From DAOTYH01 sp034435015 (GTDB lineage: Bacteria; Chloroflexota; Anaerolineae; Aggregatilineales; UBA3940), in assembly GCA_034435015.1 (NCBI GenBank), contig DAOTYH010000103.1, forward strand, positions 62,001 to 126,000: a stretch of 64,000 nucleotides of DNA. Reading direction: 5' to 3'. The stretch's first letter is position 1. Every line of letters starts with the position of its first letter. The notes beneath the pieces are model-generated. The model worked only from the letters and a program-made list of their open reading frames with translations, ran no database searches and was not told the origin of the DNA. Below are positions 8,129 through 17,143 of the stretch, one piece after another. Position numbers and translations under genes: made by a program.

Positions 8129-9616
8129 ATGAGCAACACAACAAGCCAAGGCCAGAACATTCTCCCACCAAAGGAACAGGTTCCCCTGCTAACCAAGATT
8201 GTCTATGGCACAGGAGACTGGGGAATGGCAAGCTTCAACACCATCCGCCAGATCTTTTATGCCATATTTCTAACCGACGTAGTAGGCATAGATGCTGGCC
8301 TTGCCTCTTTCGCGGCATTGATCGGGATCATATGGGACGCGATCAACGACCCCATCATCGGAGCGATCAGTGATCGAGTACGCACACGCTGGGGACGAAG
8401 ACGGCCATTTCTGCTATTGTTTGCTATACCCTTCGGAGGTGCCTTCATGCTGCTCTGGTGGGCACCGCCATGGGAGACGCAGGCCGCCCTCATGATCCAC
8501 ATCACGCTGGCATACATGATCTCCGATACATTGCAAACACTCGTTGTGGTGCCCTTCCTATCTCTAACCCCTGAGATGACAGAGGACTACGACGAGCGTA
8601 CATCCCTGAGTACCTTCAGAATGTTCTTCAACCTGATCGCATCCCTCGCCACCGCAGTAGCCGCCCCAGAGATCGTGGCTACCGCCCCAACACCCCAACA
8701 GGGATACCTGATCATGGCCAGCATATTCGGCGTGCTGGGCATCCTGCCCTTTCTTGCTATCTTCCTTGTCACACGTGAACGAAAAGAGCACATCGAACTA
8801 CCCTCACCAAGTATTGGAGAATCACTCAAGGCCGCTTGGGAAAACATCCCCTTCCGTATTGCTACCGGCATCAACCTGTTGAACTGGATCACCTTCGATT
8901 TAGTCGGGCTGATGCTCCCCTTCTTCCTGCGTTACTGGGTTGAGGGAGGCCAACAACGCAGTGAGATGGCTGTTCCCCTAGTGGGAAGGCTCACAGTCGA
9001 AAGCATGGTTTTCTTTGTCCTGTTGGCAACCGCTGTAGCGGCCCTGCCACTCTGGACATACCTTGCCAGAAAATGGAACAAGCGCAACGCCTACATCGTA
9101 GGAATGCTCTTCTGGGCAGTCGTACAAGCCCTGATTATTATCATCCAGCCAGGCCAGCGGACGGCCATTCTGTTCATGGCTTTCCTAGCAGGGCTAAGCG
9201 TCTCTACAGCCCACGTCTTGCCCGATGCGCTCTTCCCCGATGTGCTTGAATGGGATGAACTACGCACTGGCCAACGGCGGGACGGCCTGTACTATGGCCT
9301 GAAAACCTTCATCAGGAAGATCACAGGAGCGATTGCGATATTCCTGGCCCTGCAGGTATTGAACGCATTCAACTACCAAACACCCCCTGCTGGTGCAACA
9401 ACCTTCCAACAAGCTCCTCAAACGCTGACAGCCATCCGCTTCCTGACAGGTCCTGCTGGAAGTATCCTCCTGATAGGCGCAATCATCGCGGCCTTCTTCT
9501 ATCCAGTAGGCCGCGAACAGCACACCCGCATACGACGCCTGCTTGCCCGCCGCCGGGCTAGAGAAGAGAGACGCAAGGTAGCAAGCACACCACCACTACC
9601 CGGAACAACAAAATGA
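8129..9616 (+). CDS. MFS transporter of the GPH (glycoside-pentoside-hexuronide:cation symporter) family
   Basis: Integral membrane symporter of 495 residues with about 12 hydrophobic segments. The GPH/MelB signature W-D-A-I-N-D-P-I-I-G (69-78) and the loop R-T-R-W-G-R-R-R-P-F (85-94) after helix 2 are clear. Members import sugars or other small organics with Na+ or H+; the substrate cannot be read from sequence. The C-terminus is a basic cytoplasmic tail (R-R-L-L-A-R-R-R-A-R-E-E-R-R). The gene starts 3 nt after the recombinase stop and overlaps the next gene by 4 nt, so the run is probably one transcript. Confidence 0.9.
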   Translation: MSNTTSQGQNILPPKEQVPLLTKIVYGTGDWGMASFNTIRQIFYAIFLTDVVGIDAGLASFAALIGIIWDAINDPIIGAISDRVRTRWGRRRPFLLLFAIPFGGAFMLLWWAPPWETQAALMIHITLAYMISDTLQTLVVVPFLSLTPEMTEDYDERTSLSTFRMFFNLIASLATAVAAPEIVATAPTPQQGYLIMASIFGVLGILPFLAIFLVTRERKEHIELPSPSIGESLKAAWENIPFRIATGINLLNWITFDLVGLMLPFFLRYWVEGGQQRSEMAVPLVGRLTVESMVFFVLLATAVAALPLWTYLARKWNKRNAYIVGMLFWAVVQALIIIIQPGQRTAILFMAFLAGLSVSTAHVLPDALFPDVLEWDELRTGQRRDGLYYGLKTFIRKITGAIAIFLALQVLNAFNYQTPPAGATTFQQAPQTLTAIRFLTGPAGSILLIGAIIAAFFYPVGREQHTRIRRLLARRRAREERRKVASTPPLPGTTK

Positions 9617-10314
9617 GAATCGAACTTAACACCAGACGGCTCAAAACCAAACAGTGGATGGCTACCCTCATCAACATACTTGGTATGGTCTTGCTGATCG
9701 CCGCCACAATAGGCGGGTTCTTGCCCAGCACGCGCCTGCCTCCATTCCCCCTGCTTGTAGCAGGGTCCCTAGTCGCACTAGCAGGCCTGCGTGCAACAAA
9801 CGAGTGGCTACGAGTACCCTACACACATGAAGTCCTAAATACAGCACTGAAAGGCCTTGGCAAACAAGCGACTATCTACCACTACTGGTTCCCTGCCAAG
9901 CATGTCGTGATCGCCTTTGGGCAAGTCTTCACCCTAACGACAAGACACCACGCCACAAGCGTCAGCCTCCAGAAAAACAAACTCAGGACAGGGCAAAACC
10001 TCCTCCAAAAAGTATTAGGTTGGCTAGGGCAGGATAGCTTCGGGGATCCGCTCGGGGACGCCAGAAAGGACGCCGAACGTGTCAGCCTCTGGTTCAAGAG
10101 GCAAATGAAAAGAGAGATTGAAGTACACCCAATAGTGGTCATGACTCACCCCAAGGCCACCATAGAGAGCACTGACGGCCTCAAGCCAGCCATTGTACAT
10201 GCCAGCAAACAGAAGCCATCCCTCAAGCTCTATATTCGCAGGTTCTGCGAAACACCCCCTCAACTCTCTCCAGAGGACATAGAGCACATCAACACCCTGC
10301 TCATAAAGCCATGA
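9613..10314 (+). CDS. Membrane protein with a NERD-like (nuclease-related) soluble domain
   Basis: The 233-residue protein has two hydrophobic segments near the N-terminus (about 17-39 and 43-62), then a soluble domain. The stretch around A-K-H-V-V-I-A-F-G-Q-V-F, followed by a G-D-P-x-x-D-A-R-K-D-A-E-R-V helix and V-V-M-T-H-P-K-A, resembles the NERD fold as it appears in Chloroflexota proteins. The restriction-like catalytic residues are not clear (the usual E-V-K position reads T-L-T-T-R), so it may be a non-catalytic version. It overlaps the transporter by 4 nt and lies 7 nt before the glycosyltransferase gene. The family call is tentative. Confidence 0.6.
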   Translation: MRIELNTRRLKTKQWMATLINILGMVLLIAATIGGFLPSTRLPPFPLLVAGSLVALAGLRATNEWLRVPYTHEVLNTALKGLGKQATIYHYWFPAKHVVIAFGQVFTLTTRHHATSVSLQKNKLRTGQNLLQKVLGWLGQDSFGDPLGDARKDAERVSLWFKRQMKREIEVHPIVVMTHPKATIESTDGLKPAIVHASKQKPSLKLYIRRFCETPPQLSPEDIEHINTLLIKP

Positions 10315-10321
10315 AACACCT

Positions 10322-12322
10322 ATGAGTAACAACCCACCAGCAGAATCGCCCTCGCCAACCAAGCAGACAGTGATGAAAGCAACCTATGTGTCACTTGCCC
10401 TCCTCATCCTGTTGGCAGGCTTCAGCCTGCGCATCTATAGGCTAGACTCTCAAGCACTCAGCGGAGATGAAGCCTTCAGCGTGATCAACTGGGGACAAAC
10501 CCCACTCAACGACCTGCTGGGCAGGATCGCGCTCATTGACCCTCAACCCCCCCTAGCATTATTATCCTTCCACGGGTGGACGAAGGTCACGGGATACACC
10601 GAATTCGCAGTCAGAATGCTCTCAACCCTAGCAAGCACCGTCACCGTCGCTCTCGCCTACCGCCTCGGCTGTGAGCTCGGCAACAAAAAGGTTGGGATAA
10701 TATCGGCGGCTATATGTGCCACTAACCCCTATCAAATCTGGCACGCCCAGGACGCACGCAGTTACAGCCTGTGGATGGCCGCCAGCGCAACCGCTTGCTG
10801 GGCATTCCTAGTCTTCCTGAGGAAACCGGGGCAAACTCGAAGAGTAATCACCTATACTCTCGCCTCAGCCGCCAGCGTGTACACCTTCTACCTTGAGGGA
10901 TTCCTCCTCATCGCCCAGAATCTATACGCGCTTTACACATTAAGGGAAGACAGACGATTTCTCCTCCGATGGCTCTCCAGCCAAGCAGGGATAGCTCTGC
11001 TACTCAGCCCTTGGCTCCTCCGCCCAGAGCTGTGGAGGAGCGGATACCAACCCACAGCAGGGAAACCAGACATCACCTTAGCCCTGCAAACGCTACTGAT
11101 AGGAAACACCCTCCCAACCCAGTTGCAAACTCCATTGACACAACAATTCTCTCAAACCATCAGCCCAGCAACACTCATCACTTTCACACTTCTACTTGCA
11201 AGCCTCGCCGCGCTGTGGCTATCTAACCGCAGCAACAACGATAGTAGTAAAAGGAAGGCCGCCATCCTAACCCTCCTCTCTTTACTACCCGCCATCCTAC
11301 TAGCTGGGCTGACAATCCTAACAGGCAAAGGTTACTTCCGAGCACGATACATAAGTGCCAGCTCCCTCCCACTAATCGTAGCAACAGCATCCATGCCGGC
11401 TGCCATCCTAGAGAGCAAAGACGTCCCCAGAAGATCAGCCTTAGCATGCACAGTCCTGATTACCTTAGGGATTATTGCCTTAAATGGCACCGGAATATGG
11501 CATTACCACTTCGACTCTGAATTCGCAAAGGCACCAGACTGGCCAGAGATTGTCGAAACGCTGAACGAACAAGCCACGACCTCAGACCTGATCATCCGTA
11601 ACTTCCCGGACCCCGCCTTCGACTACTACTACAAGGGCGATACGCCATATACCATCCTGCCGGTACAAGCAAACGCTACTCCCGCTGAGACGGCCCAAGC
11701 CCTTGAAACAATCTGCACGCAATACGACTATCTGTGGTTCTTACCCATCGAAAGCTCAGCATGGGACCAAGACCAGACTGTTGCAACATGGTTATGGGCA
11801 AACACCCAGTTCATCTCAGAGCAATGGATCGGCTCAACCCATCTGCTCCAATACACCTCCTGGGAAGCAGAAACCGACGATATAACCAACCCAACGACCC
11901 TGACCTTCGGAAATCTGGCAAGGCTAAATGGATACCGCGTTACACCTCCTCAATCCCAGTGGAAAGCTGGCGAGGCAGTATACCTTGAGCTATTTTGGAG
12001 TCCCCTAGAACAATCAGAGGAAAGCCTGACCATCTTCGTACATGTTCTGGGGCCACCCAACCCTGAAGGCTCGCCCCTGTGGACTCAAGACGACCATCCG
12101 CCACAGAATGGGCGTATCTCAACCCAGAGCTGGATAGGCGGGCAGTTATACAGAGATGTATATAAGCTGATATTACCACCTGACATGCATGCCGGTCAGT
12201 ATACAGTCACAGTAGGATTCTATAACCCCCGCACCGGTCAGCGTCTTGTTCTCGGCAACGACATCCCTCAGGCCGGTGCTGACGAAGCCATATTGTTTTC
12301 GTTCTATATCTTGCCGAGGTAA
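10322..12322 (+). CDS. GT39/PMT-like membrane glycosyltransferase (ArnT-like)
   Basis: Polytopic membrane protein of 666 residues. The N-terminal region carries the GT-C signature: a first helix, then R-I-Y-R-L-D-S-Q-A-L-S-G-D-E-A-F (residues 37-52) with the acidic pair Asp49-Glu50, and later N-P-Y-Q-I-W-H-A-Q-D-A-R-S-Y-S-L. Such enzymes move a sugar from a polyprenyl-phosphate carrier to protein or lipid on the outer face of the membrane. About 10 helices are followed from roughly residue 500 by a soluble beta-rich domain that ends the protein. It closes the 7.15-12.3 kb run. Donor and acceptor are unknown. Confidence 0.85.
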   Translation: MSNNPPAESPSPTKQTVMKATYVSLALLILLAGFSLRIYRLDSQALSGDEAFSVINWGQTPLNDLLGRIALIDPQPPLALLSFHGWTKVTGYTEFAVRMLSTLASTVTVALAYRLGCELGNKKVGIISAAICATNPYQIWHAQDARSYSLWMAASATACWAFLVFLRKPGQTRRVITYTLASAASVYTFYLEGFLLIAQNLYALYTLREDRRFLLRWLSSQAGIALLLSPWLLRPELWRSGYQPTAGKPDITLALQTLLIGNTLPTQLQTPLTQQFSQTISPATLITFTLLLASLAALWLSNRSNNDSSKRKAAILTLLSLLPAILLAGLTILTGKGYFRARYISASSLPLIVATASMPAAILESKDVPRRSALACTVLITLGIIALNGTGIWHYHFDSEFAKAPDWPEIVETLNEQATTSDLIIRNFPDPAFDYYYKGDTPYTILPVQANATPAETAQALETICTQYDYLWFLPIESSAWDQDQTVATWLWANTQFISEQWIGSTHLLQYTSWEAETDDITNPTTLTFGNLARLNGYRVTPPQSQWKAGEAVYLELFWSPLEQSEESLTIFVHVLGPPNPEGSPLWTQDDHPPQNGRISTQSWIGGQLYRDVYKLILPPDMHAGQYTVTVGFYNPRTGQRLVLGNDIPQAGADEAILFSFYILPR

Positions 12323-12329
12323 AGCAAAA

Positions 12330-12364
12330 AGCAGGAGCAGGCTGGAGAATTGCCTGCTCCTGCT
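12330..12364 (-). terminator. Rho-independent terminator of the SPFH-DUF2207 operon
   Basis: A perfect 13-bp stem (12330-12342 with 12352-12364) and a 9-nt loop lie between two convergent genes. On the minus strand the stem is followed directly by five T residues (A-tract at 12326-12330 on the plus strand), so it terminates the minus-strand operon. It may also slow plus-strand transcription from the GT39 gene. Confidence 0.85.
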
Positions 12365-12386
12365 CCCTAGGGCAAACCAGCAGGGA

Positions 12387-13400
12387 TCACTTCATCTCAT
12401 CGAGCTTGGCCTGCCACTTAGCCACAAGCCGTTCATAAGCTTCCTGCGTGATTTCGCCGTTAGCCAAACGCATGTCTAAATTGTCCAGCAGGGCCTGTAT
12501 CTCCTCACGGGTAGTAGGTGTCTTGGCTGGAGCTGACCCTTCCTGTTGCTGGGCGGGCTGTTGAGCCTGCTGGAAGGCGCTCCCCATCATCTGACCTAAA
12601 CCAATTCCGGCCCCCAGCCCAACACCTGCCCCCGCCATGCCGCCGGGGTTTCTGGCCGCATCGCGGAGTGCATCGGCGGCCTGTAGCCCTTGATAAGTTG
12701 CCAGATCAAGCAATCCCATATTGCGCAGGTCCTCAGCAGTAGTGGTGACTGCCGAGAGGGGCTTCATTTCAAATGCTTTCAGCAACAGACCAACCGCCTC
12801 AAACTTCTCCCGCAAACGTGCCAGTGTAGTAGCCTCAATCTCGTTGATCATCCGGTTAAGGGCCATCAGATCGCCCGGTGCCTGCGTGGCAATAACGTCC
12901 TGAATCTCACCCAGTACCATCGTAAGCAGGCGCTCTTTGATATCACTCAACCGTACAACAGGCTTGCCTATTGCGTATTGCTTGGCAAAACGTTGAGGGT
13001 CCGACACGCGCAAATCCATGACTCCGTGCCCTTGGAGCAGAAGCCACCCCAACCCTTTGCCAGGTGTCTCCAAGGCCAGCGGCTGGGAAGTCCCCCAGCC
13101 GACCTGAGGGAAATCAGCCAGGTTGATGAAATAGACCTCGGCCTTGAAAGGTGTCTGGTTACTAAAGACCTTGCCGATGAGATCAACCAAGAGAGGGATA
13201 TTAGCCGTGGTAATCGTATGAGAGCCAGGCCCCAGAACATCAAGTGCCTGCCCATCCCGCACGAAGACAGCGGCCTGATTCGCTCGGACGATGACCTGCG
13301 AGCCAATCCGGAAGTCCCCGCTACCAGCCTGGGGTTCACGGTAAGCCAGTTCTTCACTTCCCACGTTGGGATGCTCAATAATGTCAAAGACTCTCGCCAT
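12387..13400 (-). CDS. SPFH-domain protein with C-terminal SHOCT domain
   Basis: The 337-residue protein has an SPFH (stomatin/prohibitin/flotillin-like) domain over about residues 30-235, of the YdjI/virion-core-like subgroup that begins with a degenerate cap and the block I-V-R-A-N-Q-A-A-V-F-V-R-D-G. A Gly/Met-rich linker (about 253-276), a Gln-rich spacer and a short C-terminal SHOCT-like helix pair (about 298-337: E-I-Q-A-L-L-D-N-L-D-M-R-L-A-N-G-E-I) follow. SHOCT segments commonly mediate oligomerisation or membrane association. It is the last gene of a four-gene minus-strand operon with DUF2207, which suggests a membrane microdomain or envelope-stress function; this is an inference from context. 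Confidence 0.88.
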   Translation of the reverse strand: MARVFDIIEHPNVGSEELAYREPQAGSGDFRIGSQVIVRANQAAVFVRDGQALDVLGPGSHTITTANIPLLVDLIGKVFSNQTPFKAEVYFINLADFPQVGWGTSQPLALETPGKGLGWLLLQGHGVMDLRVSDPQRFAKQYAIGKPVVRLSDIKERLLTMVLGEIQDVIATQAPGDLMALNRMINEIEATTLARLREKFEAVGLLLKAFEMKPLSAVTTTAEDLRNMGLLDLATYQGLQAADALRDAARNPGGMAGAGVGLGAGIGLGQMMGSAFQQAQQPAQQQEGSAPAKTPTTREEIQALLDNLDMRLANGEITQEAYERLVAKWQAKLDEMK

Positions 13401-13441
13401 CTTGAAATCCTCTCCTTTTACAAAATCATGACTGCAAGGTG

Positions 13442-13969
13442 CTACACAGATTCCTGAAGCCCCTGCATTGCCTCAACCCGCCGCAGGAAGGTATTGTTGG
13501 CCTCCATAACTATACTCTCAAGCTGTGTCAGAACACCATCTACCTCATCAGTGCCGATTACCTCTGCAAGCCGTTGCAGGCCAGCCGCAAACTGATCCTG
13601 ATATGCAAGAAGTGCACTGTCAAAAGCATAGACACGAGCTAAAGCATCTTCTTTTACTTTAATAGCATCAAACAGACCTGCATACCCCTGAGCGGCACTT
13701 TCAATCCTGTCAATAAAGGTGCGTAGACGGGTATCAATGCTCTGCACACGCTCCATGTAGGCAAAGCCCCCCTTGTCAACCAGCCTCTTCTGAAGCTGAG
13801 TAAACTCGACCAGCAACTCATTGAAAACGCGGACAAGATGCTCACGCAATAAGCGATCCGCCGCACGGCGATCCTGCTTCTCAAAATACCCTTTGAAGCC
13901 GGGTATCTTACGCATCAAGTCCTCAACAGACCCCTGTGAGTCAACAATCTTTTGAAAAAAATCCACCAT
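13442..13969 (-). CDS. Conserved helical protein of the SPFH-DUF2207 operon, function unknown
   Basis: The 175-residue, almost wholly alpha-helical protein has no signal peptide or membrane helix. Long amphipathic stretches with heptad-like spacing (about 30-105 and 120-170) suggest coiled coils. I do not recognise a named family. It lies between the SPFH gene (41 nt downstream on the transcript) and the zinc-ribbon membrane protein (34 nt upstream), so it is likely a cytoplasmic partner of one of them. ATG at 13969 has a GGAGAG-type site a few bases upstream on the transcript. Composition matches its operon neighbours. Confidence 0.75.
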   Translation of the reverse strand: MVDFFQKIVDSQGSVEDLMRKIPGFKGYFEKQDRRAADRLLREHLVRVFNELLVEFTQLQKRLVDKGGFAYMERVQSIDTRLRTFIDRIESAAQGYAGLFDAIKVKEDALARVYAFDSALLAYQDQFAAGLQRLAEVIGTDEVDGVLTQLESIVMEANNTFLRRVEAMQGLQESV

Positions 13970-14003
13970 TCGAAACTCTCCTTAATGAACGAACCCATCG
14001 CTA

Positions 14004-14519
14004 CTATGACAGAAAATACTCTGTCCCACAAAAAGGACATTTGAGTATGCCCTTACCCGCTAGACTCAAGTTGCCCCCGCAATGCTTGCATTGGGTCATC
14101 TCTCGCAACGCTGACGCATCAGACGAGTAGAGGACGCCCTCATCCCAGTTGACATAACCATTAAAAACACCCAACCCCACCAGCCTGTAGATCATACTCT
14201 GCACCGTAGGCAGGTCAGAGTTTAACTCGATGGCGAGATCAGAAGTATTGACCTTTCCTCTGGTCTTAACTACATCGAGGACTTTTCTCAACGCTTCGGA
14301 TTGCTTCTGTTCCTCTTGCTCACGCCGCCCGCGAACCAACGCAAAAATCCCGCCGCCGGCCAACGGGGCAACCAAAATCACAAACAACAGACCAAAGCCC
14401 AATATAGCACCAGGGGGTTGTAAGTTGCCCTGCGCCACCCCAGACGCCAGCAGAGCACTGCCTATGAGACAGACTCCCACAGCGACAATGATCAGCACGA
14501 TTCCCACTACACGTGTCAT
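14004..14519 (-). CDS. Membrane protein with winged-helix and zinc-ribbon domains
   Basis: The 171-residue protein has two hydrophobic segments (about 5-28 and 37-63), a basic linker, a winged-helix or PCI-like helical segment (about 78-125: V-L-D-V-V-K-T-R-G-K-V-N-T-S-D-L-A) and a C-terminal zinc ribbon with C-K-H-C (142-145) and C-P-F-C (160-163). The layout, soluble helical and zinc modules hung on a double-pass anchor, suggests a scaffold or sensor at the inner face of the membrane. No catalytic motif is seen. It is the second gene of the operon, 24 nt after DUF2207. Confidence 0.78.
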   Translation of the reverse strand: MTRVVGIVLIIVAVGVCLIGSALLASGVAQGNLQPPGAILGFGLLFVILVAPLAGGGIFALVRGRREQEEQKQSEALRKVLDVVKTRGKVNTSDLAIELNSDLPTVQSMIYRLVGLGVFNGYVNWDEGVLYSSDASALREMTQCKHCGGNLSLAGKGILKCPFCGTEYFLS

Positions 14520-14543
14520 AAGCCACTCCTAATACTCCTCGGT

Positions 14544-16463
14544 TTAGCCGAAGCCGGCACCCCCGCCGCCGCCACCGCCACCACCGCTGAATCCCCCTCC
14601 GCTGAATCCACCGCCAAAGCCGCCTGAACCTGAAGAACGTGGAACACTAGTAAACACGTTGGCGGTGGAGTTCAGCATTGAAAACAGGCCGCCGGCCATG
14701 CCGCTCAAGCTGCCAAACATCTGAGCGCTCACACCGTCGAGAGAGGGCGCTGGCCGCACAGCCTCGCCGCGCAGATCGGGTAGCTCGCCGCCTGCCCCCC
14801 CGACCGTTTTCCCCCTGACCATACCACCGCCAGAGCCATAGTATGGGTAAGGCATACCCATTGGGAAGTACCACCTCGGCACTGGTGTGTTGGGAATACG
14901 TGCAAACTTATTCACCCACGTTCTTTCAAGGCCAAAGGCTATAGCGTAGGGAAGATAGCGGTCAAACTGGTCGGTATCTTGTGTAAGATCAGCATACCGC
15001 TCAGCACCAGCCAGATAGGCCTTAAAGGCACGCCATTTGGCGGCTTCTTCCGCACCTCTCCTGCTCTTCGTAGGCATAGCCTGACCAACAGCTATCATGA
15101 CAACAGAGACAATCGCCAGAGAGATAAAGGGGCACAGGATAGCATCTATACGACCAGCCAGCCCTGCCGCCACACAGAAACCAACTCCCATAGAGAGCAC
15201 CAGCCCCGCAATACCAAGTACCAGGTAACGTGTGCGTATTGCTTTAGGGCTGGAGGGAAACAATCCTTCTTTTACTGCCTCCTCGTACAACTTGCTCTGG
15301 ATACGCGGGATAGAAGTGTAAAATCTCTCCCGTAAGTCGTCCAGCTCAACTTCCTCCCTTGAGCCGAAAACTGCTTGCAACAAAGCCTGTTCGTAAGGAC
15401 GAAGCGGCCCGCTGAAGTCAGGCCTGCGATGATAGATGAACTTCTTGGAAGTTGTTATCCCGAAGAGCGTGACAGCCCGCTCCTCTATCTCCAGAGCGCC
15501 TCGCCGCGCCAGATCGATCAGGGTAGCGATGATGTCTTGCAAATCAGCTTTCTCATCTAACAGCGTTCCGACCAGCCCCGGCGGCAAATCTGAGGGAGGC
15601 TCTGTAAGAAGGGAAGGGACAGGGCCAGTCTTAGGGTCTCTTCCCCTTAGAACCCACAGGAAGTAAACACCAAGTATGCCCCCGATGAGTAACAAGACAC
15701 CCATCCCGCCAACAGCCAGATTAGCAAGCGGGCGCCACTGATCGTTCCAGCGCTGTTGTTCCTCGTAGGCGGCCTGCCACGCAGGCTTCACATTCGGCAC
15801 AAACCCATGAGGAAAGCGTACCCCTACTTCAAAATATTGATTCGCGGGGATGGCGGTAGCATAGTAGGTAACCGTCGTCAGATCGCTTGACAGAGAATAG
15901 GTAGCATTCACACCAAAGTAAGCAGGCTCAAGTGTCATATCTACCGTCGCTCCGGGCGGCATGCGAACAGTCACAGTAGACGACTCAATCGGGTAAGCAT
16001 GCTCAGGGCCTACTGCCTTCCAGAAGAAACGATCTCCTACCTGCTCGTCAATAATCAAACCACCCACAACCGTATACTGGACAGTAAAGACGCGGGTTGT
16101 ATCCCATGTGGAAGGATAAAACCAGTTGATCACATACTGGCCCTCATCCTGAGTCCAGTAAAAGGTATCGGGTTGCTGACTATAGGACTCTGTATATTGG
16201 ATTCCCCCTTCGCGTACACTGATGTCAGTGAGTGCCTCAAACTGGTTTATAGGAATATTGCGGTAGCCAAAGGTGAATGGCCCGCCAATGAACTCTATCT
16301 CATATTCCTCACGTACAGTGAAAGTACCATCCGAATTAATCTGAATATCAGCATCCCACCGATGCCAGCGAAGGGTCTTATCCTGTGCCTGAGCTGGCGA
16401 AGCCACTACCAGCAAAACCACTAGTACTAAGACGAAAGCAAGTATTCGACAGCGCGAAGACAT
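14544..16463 (-). CDS. DUF2207-family secreted/membrane protein
   Basis: The 639-residue protein has a clear signal peptide (hydrophobic core 8-21, A-Q-A cleavage context about 24-27) and an extracytoplasmic beta-rich DUF2207 domain with the typical opening W-D-A-D-I-Q-I-N-S-D-G-T-F-T-V-R-E. Membrane helices follow near 250-272 and 408-455, with a cytoplasmic region between and after. The last 25 residues are a Gly/Ser/Phe tail. It is the promoter-proximal gene of the minus-strand operon and has a normal architecture for the family. Function is unknown; DUF2207 proteins are widespread in Gram-positive and Chloroflexota genomes and usually linked to the envelope. Confidence 0.9.
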   Translation of the reverse strand: MSSRCRILAFVLVLVVLLVVASPAQAQDKTLRWHRWDADIQINSDGTFTVREEYEIEFIGGPFTFGYRNIPINQFEALTDISVREGGIQYTESYSQQPDTFYWTQDEGQYVINWFYPSTWDTTRVFTVQYTVVGGLIIDEQVGDRFFWKAVGPEHAYPIESSTVTVRMPPGATVDMTLEPAYFGVNATYSLSSDLTTVTYYATAIPANQYFEVGVRFPHGFVPNVKPAWQAAYEEQQRWNDQWRPLANLAVGGMGVLLLIGGILGVYFLWVLRGRDPKTGPVPSLLTEPPSDLPPGLVGTLLDEKADLQDIIATLIDLARRGALEIEERAVTLFGITTSKKFIYHRRPDFSGPLRPYEQALLQAVFGSREEVELDDLRERFYTSIPRIQSKLYEEAVKEGLFPSSPKAIRTRYLVLGIAGLVLSMGVGFCVAAGLAGRIDAILCPFISLAIVSVVMIAVGQAMPTKSRRGAEEAAKWRAFKAYLAGAERYADLTQDTDQFDRYLPYAIAFGLERTWVNKFARIPNTPVPRWYFPMGMPYPYYGSGGGMVRGKTVGGAGGELPDLRGEAVRPAPSLDGVSAQMFGSLSGMAGGLFSMLNSTANVFTSVPRSSGSGGFGGGFSGGGFSGGGGGGGGGAGFG

Positions 16464-16519
16464 GCGCTCACTCCCCTCTACTATCTAGCTGTGAACTTCC
16501 CTTGAAACGAGGCTCGTCA

Positions 16520-16548
16520 TTGTCAGAGGAAGTATTACTTACTATAAT
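16520..16548 (+). promoter_or_regulatory. Promoter of the Nudix-ParB-like gene pair
   Basis: TTGTCA (16520-16525), a 17-nt spacer and a perfect TATAAT (16543-16548) lie in the divergent gap between DUF2207 and the Nudix gene. The predicted transcript starts near 16555 and carries an AGGTGAG ribosome site just before the ATG at 16582. Confidence 0.75.
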
Positions 16549-16581
16549 CCGCCCATAATCGCGGGGCAAATCAGGTGAGAG

Positions 16582-17130
16582 ATGGGTGCAAAAGATCAAG
16601 GGCTTACCCCTTCAAAAAACCGTTACCATGTTGTACCTCGCACACTGATCTTTATTACGCATGAAAACGCTGTCCTGTTACTCCGAGGCTCACCTGACAA
16701 GCGTATCTGGCCCGGCCTCTACAATGGCATCGGAGGACATATAGAGCGGGGTGAGACGATCCGGACATCTGCGCTACGGGAGATCAGGGAAGAGGTTGGT
16801 CTCACCGAGGTAAAGGATCTGAAGCTACGAGGGATCATCACCATTGACGCCGGTGATCCATCTACCGGAATCCTGCTGTTTGTCATGACGGCAGTTAGCC
16901 CTACGCGGGAGGTCAGCCCCTCGCATGAAGGGATACCAGAGTGGTTCGACAAAAACGCTCTACCGACTGACAAGCTCGTAGAAGACTTGCCTATCTTATT
17001 GCCGTACGTGCTGGCAACGCCAGATCAAGCTCCTCCTTTCTTCGGACACTACCACTACGACGACCAAGATAAACTAATCATAACCCTGTCGGAGGCGCAA
17101 TCTGATCAGCTCACTGCCTACCACTCTTGA
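16582..17130 (+). CDS. Nudix hydrolase (8-oxo-dGTP diphosphatase-like)
   Basis: The 182-residue protein carries a complete Nudix box, G-x5-E-x7-R-E-U-x-E-E-x-G-U, at residues 52-74 (Gly52, Glu58, Arg66, Glu67, Glu70, Glu71, Gly73). The N-terminal strand pattern (P-R-T-L-I-F-I-T-H-E-N-A-V-L-L-L-R-G) and the W-P-G-L-Y-N-G-I-G-G lead-in fit MutT-like enzymes that hydrolyse oxidised or other nucleoside triphosphates. The C-terminal F-F-G-H-Y-H-Y-D block is also seen in this subgroup. Exact substrate cannot be assigned. The next gene begins 13 nt later. Confidence 0.9.
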   Translation: MGAKDQGLTPSKNRYHVVPRTLIFITHENAVLLLRGSPDKRIWPGLYNGIGGHIERGETIRTSALREIREEVGLTEVKDLKLRGIITIDAGDPSTGILLFVMTAVSPTREVSPSHEGIPEWFDKNALPTDKLVEDLPILLPYVLATPDQAPPFFGHYHYDDQDKLIITLSEAQSDQLTAYHS

Positions 17131-17143
17131 GGCAAATCGGCCC

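Noticed and set aside
12690..13457. 255-codon plus-strand open frame opposite the SPFH gene
   Set aside because: It is the complement of a well-supported SPFH domain, has no ribosome site or recognisable motif, and ignores the operon structure on the minus strand.
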